A stretch of DNA of 34,702 nucleotides from DATCJY01 sp036562565 (GTDB lineage Bacteria > Bacteroidota > Bacteroidia > Flavobacteriales_D > Sanyastnellaceae), in NCBI GenBank assembly GCA_036562565.1, contig DATCJY010000044.1, positions 1 through 34,702 of the forward strand, given 5' to 3'. This document shows positions 25,853-34,557 of the stretch, piece by piece (within the stretch, counting starts at the first letter, position 1; the number at the start of each line of letters is the position of its first letter). Under the pieces are notes generated by a model. That model saw only the letters and a program-made list of their open reading frames with translations. It made no database searches and was not told where the DNA came from. A program made the translations under genes and the position numbers.

Positions 25853-26623
25853 ATGACCGCGCTGCAATTCTTTAAATATCAAGGCACTGGAAACGACTTC
25901 ATCATGATGGACAATCGTGATGGAAATATCCAACTCACCCTTGCACAAATTCAACGCTTGTGCGACCGCAAATTCGGAATCGGTAGCGATGGTCTGATCC
26001 TCATAGAAACTACACCTAAAGCTGATTTTCACATGAACTTTTTCAATCCCGATGGAAGTAAGAGTTTTTGTGGAAACGGCAGCCGCTGTGCAGTACGTTT
26101 TGCACAACAGCTTGGGATTGTAGGCAACGAAGGTCGCTTCCTAGCCATTGACGGACTGCACAATTTCAAGTCTGACAACGAGGCCGTGCACATACACATG
26201 CGCGATGTAGAGAATGCACAGATGAGCAACGGTCATTATATTATCAACACCGGCTCACCGCATTACATCATCTATGTGGAGGATGTAGCGCAACTGGATA
26301 TTGTATCGCAGGGTCGTGCTATTCGCTACAATGACACCTTTAAGGCGGAAGGCATCAATGTCAACTTCGTGCAGGAAACAGCGGAAGGCTTGAAGATTCG
26401 CACCTATGAAAGAGGTGTTGAAGATGAAACGCTGAGTTGTGGAACTGGCGTAACTGCCGCAGCTTTGAGCTATCACATGCGCCATCCTGAAGCGAGTGAA
26501 CTCACCGTTAACGCACGTGGGGGACAACTCTTTGTAAAGTGGAATTATATTGATAAACGATACACCGATATCTACTTGTGCGGGCCTGCTGAACGCGTAT
26601 TTGAAGGAAAAATTTATGTTTAG
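25853..26623 (+). CDS. dapF: Diaminopimelate epimerase
   Basis: Cytosolic enzyme that interconverts LL- and meso-diaminopimelate in the lysine and peptidoglycan pathway. The 256 residues show the fold signature FFKYQGTGNDFIMMDNRDG at the N-terminus and both catalytic cysteines, Cys73 in FCGNGSR and Cys196 in LSCGTGVTAA, which face each other across the pseudo-twofold active site. A GTG at 25817 is in frame, but the ATG at 25853 starts exactly where family members begin, so I chose it. The last 8 bases overlap the start of the next gene (ATG at 26616), so dapF leads a tightly packed four-gene run. Length is slightly below the usual 270-280, within the normal range. Confidence 0.96.
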   Translation: MTALQFFKYQGTGNDFIMMDNRDGNIQLTLAQIQRLCDRKFGIGSDGLILIETTPKADFHMNFFNPDGSKSFCGNGSRCAVRFAQQLGIVGNEGRFLAIDGLHNFKSDNEAVHIHMRDVENAQMSNGHYIINTGSPHYIIYVEDVAQLDIVSQGRAIRYNDTFKAEGINVNFVQETAEGLKIRTYERGVEDETLSCGTGVTAAALSYHMRHPEASELTVNARGGQLFVKWNYIDKRYTDIYLCGPAERVFEGKIYV

Positions 26624-27833
26624 AAATACAGCTATCACAAAAAACTTTGCGCTATACATACTCCATCTATGTATAGTGTTTTTTAATCTATCAGAGGCAA
26701 AAGCTTCCAACATTCAGTTGAGCGAAAATGCCCGATTCTCCATTCTCACCTGCACCCCCGGTCCTGACTTATACAGCCTCTTTGGGCACAGTGCCATCCG
26801 ACTGCAAGACAATATCAATGGTCAGATGATTGACTGGGTGTATAACTACGGGACCTTTGAGTTTGATGATACCTTCTATTGGAAATTCGCAATGGGCAAG
26901 CTCGATTACCTGTTGTCCAAAGAGCATTTTGGTTATTTCCAGCAGGGATATATCCTAGAAGGTCGCGGCATTTATGAGCAAGAATTGCGATTGACTTCTG
27001 CAGAAAAGCAACGACTCTTCGACCTATTGGAGACAAATTATCTTCCTGAAAACCGCACGTATCGCTATGATTTCTTCTACGATAATTGCTCTTCACGCAT
27101 TCGTGATATGGTGAACAAAGCTTTGGACAACAAAGTCGAATACACCTATCAATACAAACGTGAACACACTTTCAGACAAGCGATTCAGAGTTATCTGGAT
27201 TATCAACCTTGGAGTGATTTAGGTATTGATATCGCACTCGGTATTCCATGTGACAAAGTAGTTGGTGACCGTGAAATGATGTTCCTTCCGGACTCGTTAA
27301 TGAACGAATTTCAATACGCAGAGCACAATGGTCAGCCACTGGTGCCAAGGAATGAGGAACTTTTACCAGTGGAGTATGAATTGAGCCACACAACGGTGTT
27401 GACCCCCATGCTTGTATTCTTTCTGTTCTTGATGTTTCATTTGTTCATAGGCTTTATTCGTCTGAAAAAAGGAATTTACTATCAGATTACGGACAGAGTC
27501 CTGCTATTCGTTACAGGTGCAGTAGGCTTGGTTGTGGTATTCTTGTGGTACTTCACCGATCACACCGCTACCGTGTGGAACCTCAATATTCTTTGGGCTA
27601 ACCCAATCAATATAGTAATTGCATTTAGCTCGGCCAAATCATTACAAGGATGGAAGAAAAAATACCTCACTATATATTGCTTCATCCTAGTCGCAACCTT
27701 GTTGTTTTGGTTCCTCTTGCCGCAACGCCTGCACCTATCTCTTATAGCATTGATAATTGCATCCATATTCACTTGCATCAAACTGGTGCGCCCTCAATTC
27801 CTTTCTAAGTCACAAAAATTTCGGACTGCATAA
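26616..27833 (+). CDS. Lnb-like (DUF4105) membrane protein, candidate lipoprotein N-acyltransferase
   Basis: Envelope protein of 405 residues. After a hydrophobic N-terminus (about 11-27, probably a signal), the DUF4105/Lnb periplasmic domain spans about 31-250, with LYSLFGHSAIRL (His58) and FFYDNCSSRIRD (Cys158). About five membrane segments follow (270-405), including TVWNLNILWANPINI. Family knowledge: Lnb proteins of Bacteroides have been described as enzymes adding the third acyl chain to lipoproteins, replacing Lnt; this gene has the same two-part layout. The His-before-Cys order resembles permuted NlpC/P60 or LRAT-type thiol acyltransferases, which is my inference. The gene overlaps dapF by 8 bases and abuts a lipoprotein gene directly (stop then ATG), so it is in one transcript with them. 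The ATG at 26550 is inside dapF and buries the signal. Confidence 0.85.
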   Translation: MFRNTAITKNFALYILHLCIVFFNLSEAKASNIQLSENARFSILTCTPGPDLYSLFGHSAIRLQDNINGQMIDWVYNYGTFEFDDTFYWKFAMGKLDYLLSKEHFGYFQQGYILEGRGIYEQELRLTSAEKQRLFDLLETNYLPENRTYRYDFFYDNCSSRIRDMVNKALDNKVEYTYQYKREHTFRQAIQSYLDYQPWSDLGIDIALGIPCDKVVGDREMMFLPDSLMNEFQYAEHNGQPLVPRNEELLPVEYELSHTTVLTPMLVFFLFLMFHLFIGFIRLKKGIYYQITDRVLLFVTGAVGLVVVFLWYFTDHTATVWNLNILWANPINIVIAFSSAKSLQGWKKKYLTIYCFILVATLLFWFLLPQRLHLSLIALIIASIFTCIKLVRPQFLSKSQKFRTA

Positions 27834-29414
27834 ATGAACCTGTTTCGATATAGCCACATACTTGTTGTCATCCTTGTGCTTACGGGCTGTAAGCGCGAAG
27901 AGCCCACCTCATGGAACACACATGTATATGCCCCGCTTGTACAAGGCCGATTGACATTGGACAATTTGATTCCTGATACACTGTTGTATGCTGATGATAA
28001 TGGGCTATGGCACTTAAAGGTGACAAAGAATCTCACGGACTTCAACCTTGATTCCATTGTTACCATACCCGATACAGTCATCAGAAAATCATTTAAAGTT
28101 CCGATTAATGGTGGCCCAATTACGCTTCCCAACGGCACTACCATCATCAACCAACATGAAAACAATAAGCTCAACATCAATGATGTCGAGTTGCGTTATG
28201 TAAAGATGAAAGCAGGAAGATTGGAATACACTATCAAAAGTTATATCAATGGTTACCTCACTTGCACTTACAACATTCCAGGAGTAAAGCTCAACGGAGT
28301 TGGTACCGTTATTCAAGCTCAAACCGAACCAAAGCAAGGCAATCAGCCATTCGTATTTAGTGGTGAACTGGATCTTTCAGGGTACGAGATGAGCCTTACG
28401 GGGCAATCAGGTTTTATGAGCAATCGTGTATATACACATTTGTCCATTGTCACAACACCTAATTCACCATCACAAGCACAAGTTTATGGTCAAGACAGCG
28501 TTGTAGTAGAGCTTAAATTCATCGAGCCTGTTATTGAGTATGCCAAGGGATATTTTGGTCAACATGTATATAATTTGCAACAAACCGTGGACATCACAAA
28601 CGACTTCATGATGCCCACCGGCACACTGAACATTGATCAAGCAAGTTTGAACCTGAACATTGTCAATGCTGTTGGTGTCGATGCTCAAATTAAGTTTGAA
28701 ACACTTGCCGGTCTAAACCCCCAAACTGATAGCAATGTTCATTTACAACACGACCCATTGTATCAAACCATCAACATCACGCGCGCTCACGACAACAACG
28801 GCTATGTTCAAACAACACAAAACAATTTTTCGCTGAACAATGCCAACAGCAACCTAGATGTATTCATTGAAAATCTTCCGAGTCAACTGCAAATGGCTGC
28901 CCAGATTAAAGTGAATCCACTTGGCGACCAAACCAGTGGAAATGATTTTATCTACACTTCCAACAGCCTTCAAGCATGGCTTGACATTCAGGTACCCTTA
29001 AATATCGGCATGCATCATCTCGCATTCGCAGACACATTAGACATCAACACTTCCATTGAGCTCGTAGCGGAAGGCAAGTTGGCGCTCCAAGTCATGAATG
29101 CATTTCCGTTCTCTGCTACGTGCAGTGTACTCATCCTTTCCAGCGACAATCAAGTCCTGCATTACATTCTGCAAGAAGCTCCTATCGCTCATGCTATTTT
29201 GGGATATAATTCAATGACCACTACTCCTTCCACCACTTTGATCCAAATACCCGTCAACGCTGACCAATTACGCGAAATACATCCAGGTAACCGGTTTGCA
29301 ATTCGCGTTCAATTGGATACTCCGCAGAACAACGAACACTACGGTTTATATAAAGATTATTACATGGACTTCAAGCTAATAGGAGACGGCAAAATGGAGG
29401 TAAGCTATGAATAA
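27834..29414 (+). CDS. Large lipoprotein of unknown function, 526 aa
   Basis: I do not recognise a named domain. Residues 1-19 form a lipoprotein signal with lipobox LTGC (Cys19), followed by KREE, so the protein should be lipid-anchored and, for Bacteroidota, could be surface-exposed. The body is rich in beta strands with alternating polar residues (for example LTLDNLIPDTLLYADDNGLW, about 42-61) and has no T9SS tail and no later transmembrane segment. It begins right after the stop codon of the Lnb-like gene with no gap and overlaps the DUF5723 barrel gene by 8 bases. The pairing suggests a lipoprotein that works with the barrel at the outer membrane, by analogy with barrel-lipoprotein complexes. 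That is inference only. Confidence 0.82.
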   Translation: MNLFRYSHILVVILVLTGCKREEPTSWNTHVYAPLVQGRLTLDNLIPDTLLYADDNGLWHLKVTKNLTDFNLDSIVTIPDTVIRKSFKVPINGGPITLPNGTTIINQHENNKLNINDVELRYVKMKAGRLEYTIKSYINGYLTCTYNIPGVKLNGVGTVIQAQTEPKQGNQPFVFSGELDLSGYEMSLTGQSGFMSNRVYTHLSIVTTPNSPSQAQVYGQDSVVVELKFIEPVIEYAKGYFGQHVYNLQQTVDITNDFMMPTGTLNIDQASLNLNIVNAVGVDAQIKFETLAGLNPQTDSNVHLQHDPLYQTINITRAHDNNGYVQTTQNNFSLNNANSNLDVFIENLPSQLQMAAQIKVNPLGDQTSGNDFIYTSNSLQAWLDIQVPLNIGMHHLAFADTLDINTSIELVAEGKLALQVMNAFPFSATCSVLILSSDNQVLHYILQEAPIAHAILGYNSMTTTPSTTLIQIPVNADQLREIHPGNRFAIRVQLDTPQNNEHYGLYKDYYMDFKLIGDGKMEVSYE

Positions 29415-30696
29415 GATCTTCCTTCACTTAGCAGCTTTGACGGTTATCATTCTTTTGAGCAAAGCTATCAACGCACAAACTCCTACCCTACTGCTTTTCA
29501 ATCCTGACACCAGTTACAGACAATCATCTTCCATGATTCAACTCTATGGCCAAGGGATAATTGGTTCCAATGTGTTGGACAATCGTTTCATCAAGAAAAG
29601 CTTTTTAGGAGGTCATCTGGAGGATAATCACTTACAAGGCCTTGCGGAGAAGATGAATGTTCAGAACCGTGCCGGCATGATGGCAAATGGGGGTATTGAC
29701 TTATTCAACTTTAGCGACACGCTCTTTGCAAACACTGATTGGGGGCTACGCGCAGGATTTTCTACTCAATACCATGGCGGTATCAGCTTCAGCCAAGACG
29801 CATTTAAAACGGTTTATGTAGGTAACAAATCATTTGCCGGACATATTGCCGACCTCGGACCTCTTGTACTCAACTATCAAGCATGGCAGAAATTCGGTGC
29901 GGGTATCTTTAACAAGAAGAACTGGAGCTCCGCCACTCTTTCACTTGTTGCAGGTCAACAATATCAATCGTTGATTGCTAACAATGTGAAGATGTACACA
30001 AGCGAATCAGGCGACAGCCTCTCATTGAGTTATGCGGGTGATTATTATCGCAGTGATACGCTCAGAAAAGGTTTTGCCAACGGAAGCGGCCTCGGATTAG
30101 CACTTGATTTCAATTACAATATACCACTTGCCGATGGCAAGAGCATCATGTCATTTGCGGTGTATGATATCGGTTTCATTGCATGGAATAAAAACAGTCA
30201 GCAATTCACTTACGAGTCCACAACATCATGGACCGGGCTTGCAGTGAACAGTGTCTTCCAACTTGACAATGACTCATTGCGCTTCCCCAACCTGCGCGAC
30301 ACATTGGATTATACCAAAAAAACAAAAGGCTTCACTGCTGCACTTCCGACCTCCGTTCATGTGCGCTATGCTAAACAGTTTCATGAAAAGCATCTTTATG
30401 AAGTGGGTGTTTCGATATGGGCAACGCGCGCAGCAATACCAGCAATCTATATTGGAGCAAGTCAATTTTTATGCAATAACTTCATCCTTAGAGAACGCAT
30501 CAGTTATGGAGGATTCGGAAAATTCGGTTTCGGAGTGGATGCGCAATGGATGCCAAAATCTTCGTGGTACCTTAGTGCCGGAACATCCAATTTGGATGGG
30601 TTGTTTACATCCAAAACACACGGCATGAGTGCCCACATCACCCTAGCTAAGTTCTTTGGAAGAGCAAGTGACAATGAAATTCCACCCATGGAATAA
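29407..30696 (+). CDS. DUF5723 family outer-membrane protein
   Basis: Predicted outer-membrane beta-barrel protein of 429 residues. A signal peptide (1-23, ending INAQ) is followed by a mature start LLLFNPDTSYRQSS and long stretches of amphipathic strands (for example GLGLALDFNYNIPLADGKSI and KFGFGVDAQWMPKSSWYLSA). The overall pattern, with many Gly/Phe/Tyr and an early QLYGQGIIGSNVLDNRF stretch, fits DUF5723, a Bacteroidota barrel family of unknown role. It starts inside the last codons of the preceding lipoprotein gene (8-base overlap), so the two are translationally coupled. Family assignment is from memory of the pattern and should be taken as likely, not certain. Confidence 0.8.
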   Translation: MNKIFLHLAALTVIILLSKAINAQTPTLLLFNPDTSYRQSSSMIQLYGQGIIGSNVLDNRFIKKSFLGGHLEDNHLQGLAEKMNVQNRAGMMANGGIDLFNFSDTLFANTDWGLRAGFSTQYHGGISFSQDAFKTVYVGNKSFAGHIADLGPLVLNYQAWQKFGAGIFNKKNWSSATLSLVAGQQYQSLIANNVKMYTSESGDSLSLSYAGDYYRSDTLRKGFANGSGLGLALDFNYNIPLADGKSIMSFAVYDIGFIAWNKNSQQFTYESTTSWTGLAVNSVFQLDNDSLRFPNLRDTLDYTKKTKGFTAALPTSVHVRYAKQFHEKHLYEVGVSIWATRAAIPAIYIGASQFLCNNFILRERISYGGFGKFGFGVDAQWMPKSSWYLSAGTSNLDGLFTSKTHGMSAHITLAKFFGRASDNEIPPME

Positions 30697-30776
30697 TCGT
30701 TACTTGCCAAACAGATACAGGTTTGTACCATATACCCAACACCAGTAGACACAACAACAACAGAACATATAAAAGC

Positions 30777-31589
30777 ATGTTAAGCAACTTAAATAAAATC
30801 AAGCATACGGACTCAGGTAATTTCTTTCTGTTAGCCGGGCCATGTGTGGTAGAAAATGAAGAACTCATTTTTGAAGTGGCTGAAAAAGTCAAGGCTCTTA
30901 CGGACCAGTTTAAAATTCCATACATCTTCAAATCCTCTTATCGCAAAGCGAATCGCTCGCGCAGTGATAGTTTCCAAGGAATTGGTGATGAAAAAGCATT
31001 GGAATTGCTCAAGAAAGTGGGGCAGCACTATGACCTGCCCATCGTGACTGACATTCACACAGCCCCTGAAGCAGCAATGGCCGCAGAGTATGTGGATGTT
31101 CTACAGATACCTGCATTTCTTTGCAGACAAACAGACTTGCTTCATGCAGCAGGAGCAACAGGCAAATTCGTTAACATTAAGAAAGGTCAATTCCTTTCAC
31201 CTGAAAGCATGGAGCACGCTGTCAAGAAGGTCAAAGAAACAGGCAACAACAATGTATGGCTTACCGAACGAGGTACAACTTTCGGCTACCAAGATTTGGT
31301 GATAGACTATCGCGGTATACCAACCATGCGTCAATTCGCACCAACCATTATGGACTGCACTCACAGCTTGCAACAACCCAACCAGAGCAGTGGAATTACA
31401 GGAGGAAGACCTGACCTCATTGAAACAGTTGCCAAAGCTGCGATTGCTGTAGGAGCTGATGGTTTGTTCATTGAAACACATCCCAATCCGGCAGTTGCAA
31501 AAAGCGATGGCGCCAATATGCTTCGCTTGGACTTGCTTGAGAGCCTGTTGGAGAAAGCTTGTCGTATCAGAGAAGCCATCAGAGAATAA
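30777..31589 (+). CDS. kdsA: 3-deoxy-8-phosphooctulonate (Kdo-8-phosphate) synthase
   Basis: Cytosolic enzyme that condenses arabinose 5-phosphate and phosphoenolpyruvate to Kdo 8-phosphate, the first committed step of the Kdo sugar in LPS inner core. The 270 residues show FLLAGPCVVE (17-26), KSSYRKANRSRSDSFQGIG (52-70), RGTTFGYQDLVIDYRGIPTM and the C-terminal ETHPNPAVAKSDGANML. Cys23 in AGPC is the metal ligand of the metal-dependent class; the non-metal class has Asn there, so I predict a metal-dependent enzyme. The start at 30777 is preferred over an upstream ATG at 30723, since the additional 18 residues do not belong to the family. It lies 80 bases after the DUF5723 gene and 42 bases before the propeller gene. 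Confidence 0.96.
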   Translation: MLSNLNKIKHTDSGNFFLLAGPCVVENEELIFEVAEKVKALTDQFKIPYIFKSSYRKANRSRSDSFQGIGDEKALELLKKVGQHYDLPIVTDIHTAPEAAMAAEYVDVLQIPAFLCRQTDLLHAAGATGKFVNIKKGQFLSPESMEHAVKKVKETGNNNVWLTERGTTFGYQDLVIDYRGIPTMRQFAPTIMDCTHSLQQPNQSSGITGGRPDLIETVAKAAIAVGADGLFIETHPNPAVAKSDGANMLRLDLLESLLEKACRIREAIRE

Positions 31590-31631
31590 GCACAGCGTGC
31601 ACTTCGGCAATCACACCACTACAATCGCATT

Positions 31632-33050
31632 ATGATTCGTTCTAACTGCAATTTCATTTCTGTAATCATACAAGCAGCCGTTTTGTCCTACACGGCATTA
31701 TTAATAACAACAGCGCAGGCTCAGCAAGACACCGCAATCGTACGCACGTATGGAGGTCCATACTACGAAGAAGGCAAAGAGATTATTGAATGCGCAGCAG
31801 GTGGATATGCCATCATTGGCACAACAGGAAGTGACCAGTTGAACAACACCAACATCTATCTCTTGCGAATAGATGGAAACCTCAACTGCGTGTGGAATCG
31901 CAATTATGGAGGTGCAGATGTGGAATGGGGATATAGCTTGGTGGAGAATGCTCAAGGGCAATTGTTGCTTTGTGGATATACCAACAGCCAAGGTCATGGC
32001 GGCTATGACATCCTTGTCATCAAAGTAGATGAAGACGGAAACGTTATCTGGCAACAAACCTATGGCGGCACCGATTGGGATTTCGGTTATAAAATCATCG
32101 CCCATCCTACAGATGGCTATCTTATCTGTGGAAAGACATACAGCTACGGCAATGGAGGCAGTGACGGTTACCTCCTTCACATCAATGAAGATGGCAACAT
32201 TATCAACGAATGGACCTATGGAAGTGAGGGAGATGATGAGTTGAGGGATATGGACATAATACCTGAAACCCAAGAACTGATTGTATTTGGAACAAGTGAC
32301 GTGAACGGATTAATGTGTGCAAGCACCCGAAAACTTGACATAAACACCGGTGGAATTGTTTGGGAACACCAAGAATCCGACAACAGTAATAATTTCTATG
32401 CGAATGCAATTCATTGTAATAATGAAAGCATATTCTTAGTTGGTGTCAAAAAACATGAAACACTTGAACACAGCTACTATAGGCAGCTTTCTCAAAATGG
32501 AGAAGAATTAAGCTTTTTCCTTGAAAGCCCTCAGAATTCATATGTTTTCAACGACATCAAATTCTTCAATGATCACATTAATGTAGTTGGAGGATCCAGA
32601 GTATACGGTTATGGTGGAATGGATTGTATCATGTACCGTTTGTCATTATCCGGAATTTTTGAAGGGGGTTTCTTTTATGGTGACACTGCAGATGACTTCT
32701 TCTCCTCGCTCATAATTGATGACGAAAAAATGGTTCTAACCGGTGCACGACAAAATCCTCAAACGCAGCAGTGGCAACTCCTAGTCATGCTATACAATAG
32801 GGAAATACTCTCAAGCGAAGGCAACATGGATCCGATAGACAATGGCTGTATGACCGTTGGAATTGAAATCCCCCCTGTAGCGGAATCACTAAAAACCGAT
32901 TTCCCATGCATTGTTTATGATTTAACAGGAAAAATCATCCTTCAAAACGTTCCGTTTGATCAAATAAAGCTCGGGAAAAACATAGCTGATGGTTTGTATA
33001 TCATTTACGATATTCAAAACAACCGCACTCTCAAAATATCAATCAATTAA
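31632..33050 (+). CDS. Exported beta-propeller protein with an incomplete T9SS-like tail
   Basis: Secreted protein of 472 residues with signal peptide (ending TTAQAQ, about residue 31). Repeats of about 45-55 residues follow, of the form WNRNYGGADVEWGYSLVENA then LLLCGYTNSQGHGGYDILVIKVDEDG then NVIWQQTYGG. This is a propeller related to delta-60/SBBP-type repeats; five to seven blades fit. The C-terminus (IVYDLTGKIIL, then IADGLYIIYDI and KISIN) matches the second half of a type A T9SS sorting domain, but the usual YPNP start is missing: FPCIVYDL follows the linker directly. Whether the short tail still works for secretion is open. The second half of the gene is poorer in GC than the first. 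Its 3' end overlaps the converging glycosyltransferase by 8 bases. Confidence 0.82.
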   Translation: MIRSNCNFISVIIQAAVLSYTALLITTAQAQQDTAIVRTYGGPYYEEGKEIIECAAGGYAIIGTTGSDQLNNTNIYLLRIDGNLNCVWNRNYGGADVEWGYSLVENAQGQLLLCGYTNSQGHGGYDILVIKVDEDGNVIWQQTYGGTDWDFGYKIIAHPTDGYLICGKTYSYGNGGSDGYLLHINEDGNIINEWTYGSEGDDELRDMDIIPETQELIVFGTSDVNGLMCASTRKLDINTGGIVWEHQESDNSNNFYANAIHCNNESIFLVGVKKHETLEHSYYRQLSQNGEELSFFLESPQNSYVFNDIKFFNDHINVVGGSRVYGYGGMDCIMYRLSLSGIFEGGFFYGDTADDFFSSLIIDDEKMVLTGARQNPQTQQWQLLVMLYNREILSSEGNMDPIDNGCMTVGIEIPPVAESLKTDFPCIVYDLTGKIILQNVPFDQIKLGKNIADGLYIIYDIQNNRTLKISIN

Positions 33051-34554
33051 GCTTTTTATAGAAGCTCCACTGTCCTAGTTGCAAGAACGGTTCAATCTCA
33101 AAATCCAGCTCCCCCTCCATTGAAGTGAGAGCCTGATTGATTACCAGATAATCACATTCCCCTTGAATTTGAGAGGAAAACTGTGACCCCAACAAACTTT
33201 CCAACGTACCAAATGTGTATCCCGCTCGCTTCAAAAAAAAGAGTGTACCGTTTCTTGTATTATCACCTACAACCAAAAAGCGAGCACCTCTCGAAATTCC
33301 TTTTGAAGTCAAAACCTCGTCCGCATTAAACAAATCATATCGAGGATATTCAAACTTGTCCACATTATCAGTATACCTTTCTTTTAATCTACCAATACTG
33401 TAATGAAGACTTGCAACACATAAACCTGTCAGTACAATTTTACTTACCCAAATCCACTTCTTTTCCAAGAGGCCAACTAGCTGGATAATCAGAATGAGTA
33501 TCATTCCACAAAAAGGCACAAACGGGAGAAAATAATAATCATGGTCCTTGAATTGCCCAAAGAACAACACCAGATAACACATTAAGCCTAAAAAGCCGAT
33601 AATAAAAAGTCGAAGGATATAAGCTGACAGTTTTTTATGAAACACTATTGATGTGAGGATACCAAGCACGAGCAGCTGAACAACTTGAGGATAATAATAC
33701 CTCGTTCTCCAGTAGTTGGTTATTGCCTCAAATACTTCTTCTCGCTGCGTTGTATCCAATGCCCAATATGGTACGATGCTGGTTAAGAAATAAGTATCAC
33801 CATAAGTAGAGTTATAATATTTCGAATAGAGATACCACCCTCCAACGAGCAGTATTAGTAATCCAAACAACAAAAAATTTAAACGTGCATTTCCTTTGTT
33901 AGAGGCATGGAAGTGAAAAGTTTGAGGATAAAGCTTTTCAAGAAGTAGACAGATAATAAGTGCTATAGGAACGATTGCAAAGGTTACCTTAAGGAGAGCT
34001 CCGAGTATAAAAGAAACATACGCTCCCCATAGGCTGATTGTCTTCCCGTTAACGGAACCATAATGATGAAGATTTAGACCTATAAGGACTAATCCGAGTG
34101 CAGCTATATCTACTAAGAAGTTTGCTCCATAGTATAAAACGATGGTAGAAGAAACAAGTATCAAGGTGGAGATAAGCGACAAAAAAAATTGCCCAGTTAT
34201 TCGCTTCGAAAGTGCATTGAAAGAAAGGATACCGGTTGAAAAAACAATCAGGTTTAAACCTCTTGGAATCCAGTAATGGTAACCAAATATCCCAAAGAGC
34301 TTTGCAGATAAATAATAAAGAATGGGAAACTCACAGGCTGCTCTTCCTTCATGACTGGCCAAGTTAAATACATGTGGCTCAAAAAAGGGATAGCCATTTA
34401 AGTAATAATTATCCGTAAACGAGAGGCTATCAGTTTGCCTTATAAAATGAAGCCCACGTGGTAAAGAGTTTATGATCTCATGATAACCCGAAAGAAAGAA
34501 AACTACTAGAAGAAGCAGAACAACAGCAATGTCATATACTATTTGCTTCTTCAT
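33043..34554 (-). CDS. GT-C type membrane glycosyltransferase (family 39/PMT-like)
   Basis: Polytopic inner-membrane protein of 503 residues. About eleven to twelve transmembrane segments are seen (for example 9-22, 103-145, 150-190 and 290-400). The first periplasmic loop carries IRQTDSLSFTDNYY (38-51) with Asp42 in the position of the catalytic acidic residue of GT-C enzymes, then EFPILYYLSAKLFG (75-88), a typical PMT_2 stretch. A soluble C-terminal domain follows (about 405-503). Such enzymes transfer a sugar from a lipid-phosphate donor to glycans, lipid A or proteins in the periplasm. Its start is preceded by the strong site GGGAGG (34563-34568 on the minus strand), overlapping the end of the upstream gene. 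Composition is AT-rich. Donor and acceptor are unknown. Confidence 0.85.
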   Translation of the reverse strand: MKKQIVYDIAVVLLLLVVFFLSGYHEIINSLPRGLHFIRQTDSLSFTDNYYLNGYPFFEPHVFNLASHEGRAACEFPILYYLSAKLFGIFGYHYWIPRGLNLIVFSTGILSFNALSKRITGQFFLSLISTLILVSSTIVLYYGANFLVDIAALGLVLIGLNLHHYGSVNGKTISLWGAYVSFILGALLKVTFAIVPIALIICLLLEKLYPQTFHFHASNKGNARLNFLLFGLLILLVGGWYLYSKYYNSTYGDTYFLTSIVPYWALDTTQREEVFEAITNYWRTRYYYPQVVQLLVLGILTSIVFHKKLSAYILRLFIIGFLGLMCYLVLFFGQFKDHDYYFLPFVPFCGMILILIIQLVGLLEKKWIWVSKIVLTGLCVASLHYSIGRLKERYTDNVDKFEYPRYDLFNADEVLTSKGISRGARFLVVGDNTRNGTLFFLKRAGYTFGTLESLLGSQFSSQIQGECDYLVINQALTSMEGELDFEIEPFLQLGQWSFYKKLN

Positions 34555-34557
34555 AAT

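Noticed and set aside
31701..32273. Minus-strand open frame of 190 codons inside the propeller gene
   Set aside because: Antisense to the repeat region; its own internal repetition simply mirrors the propeller repeats.
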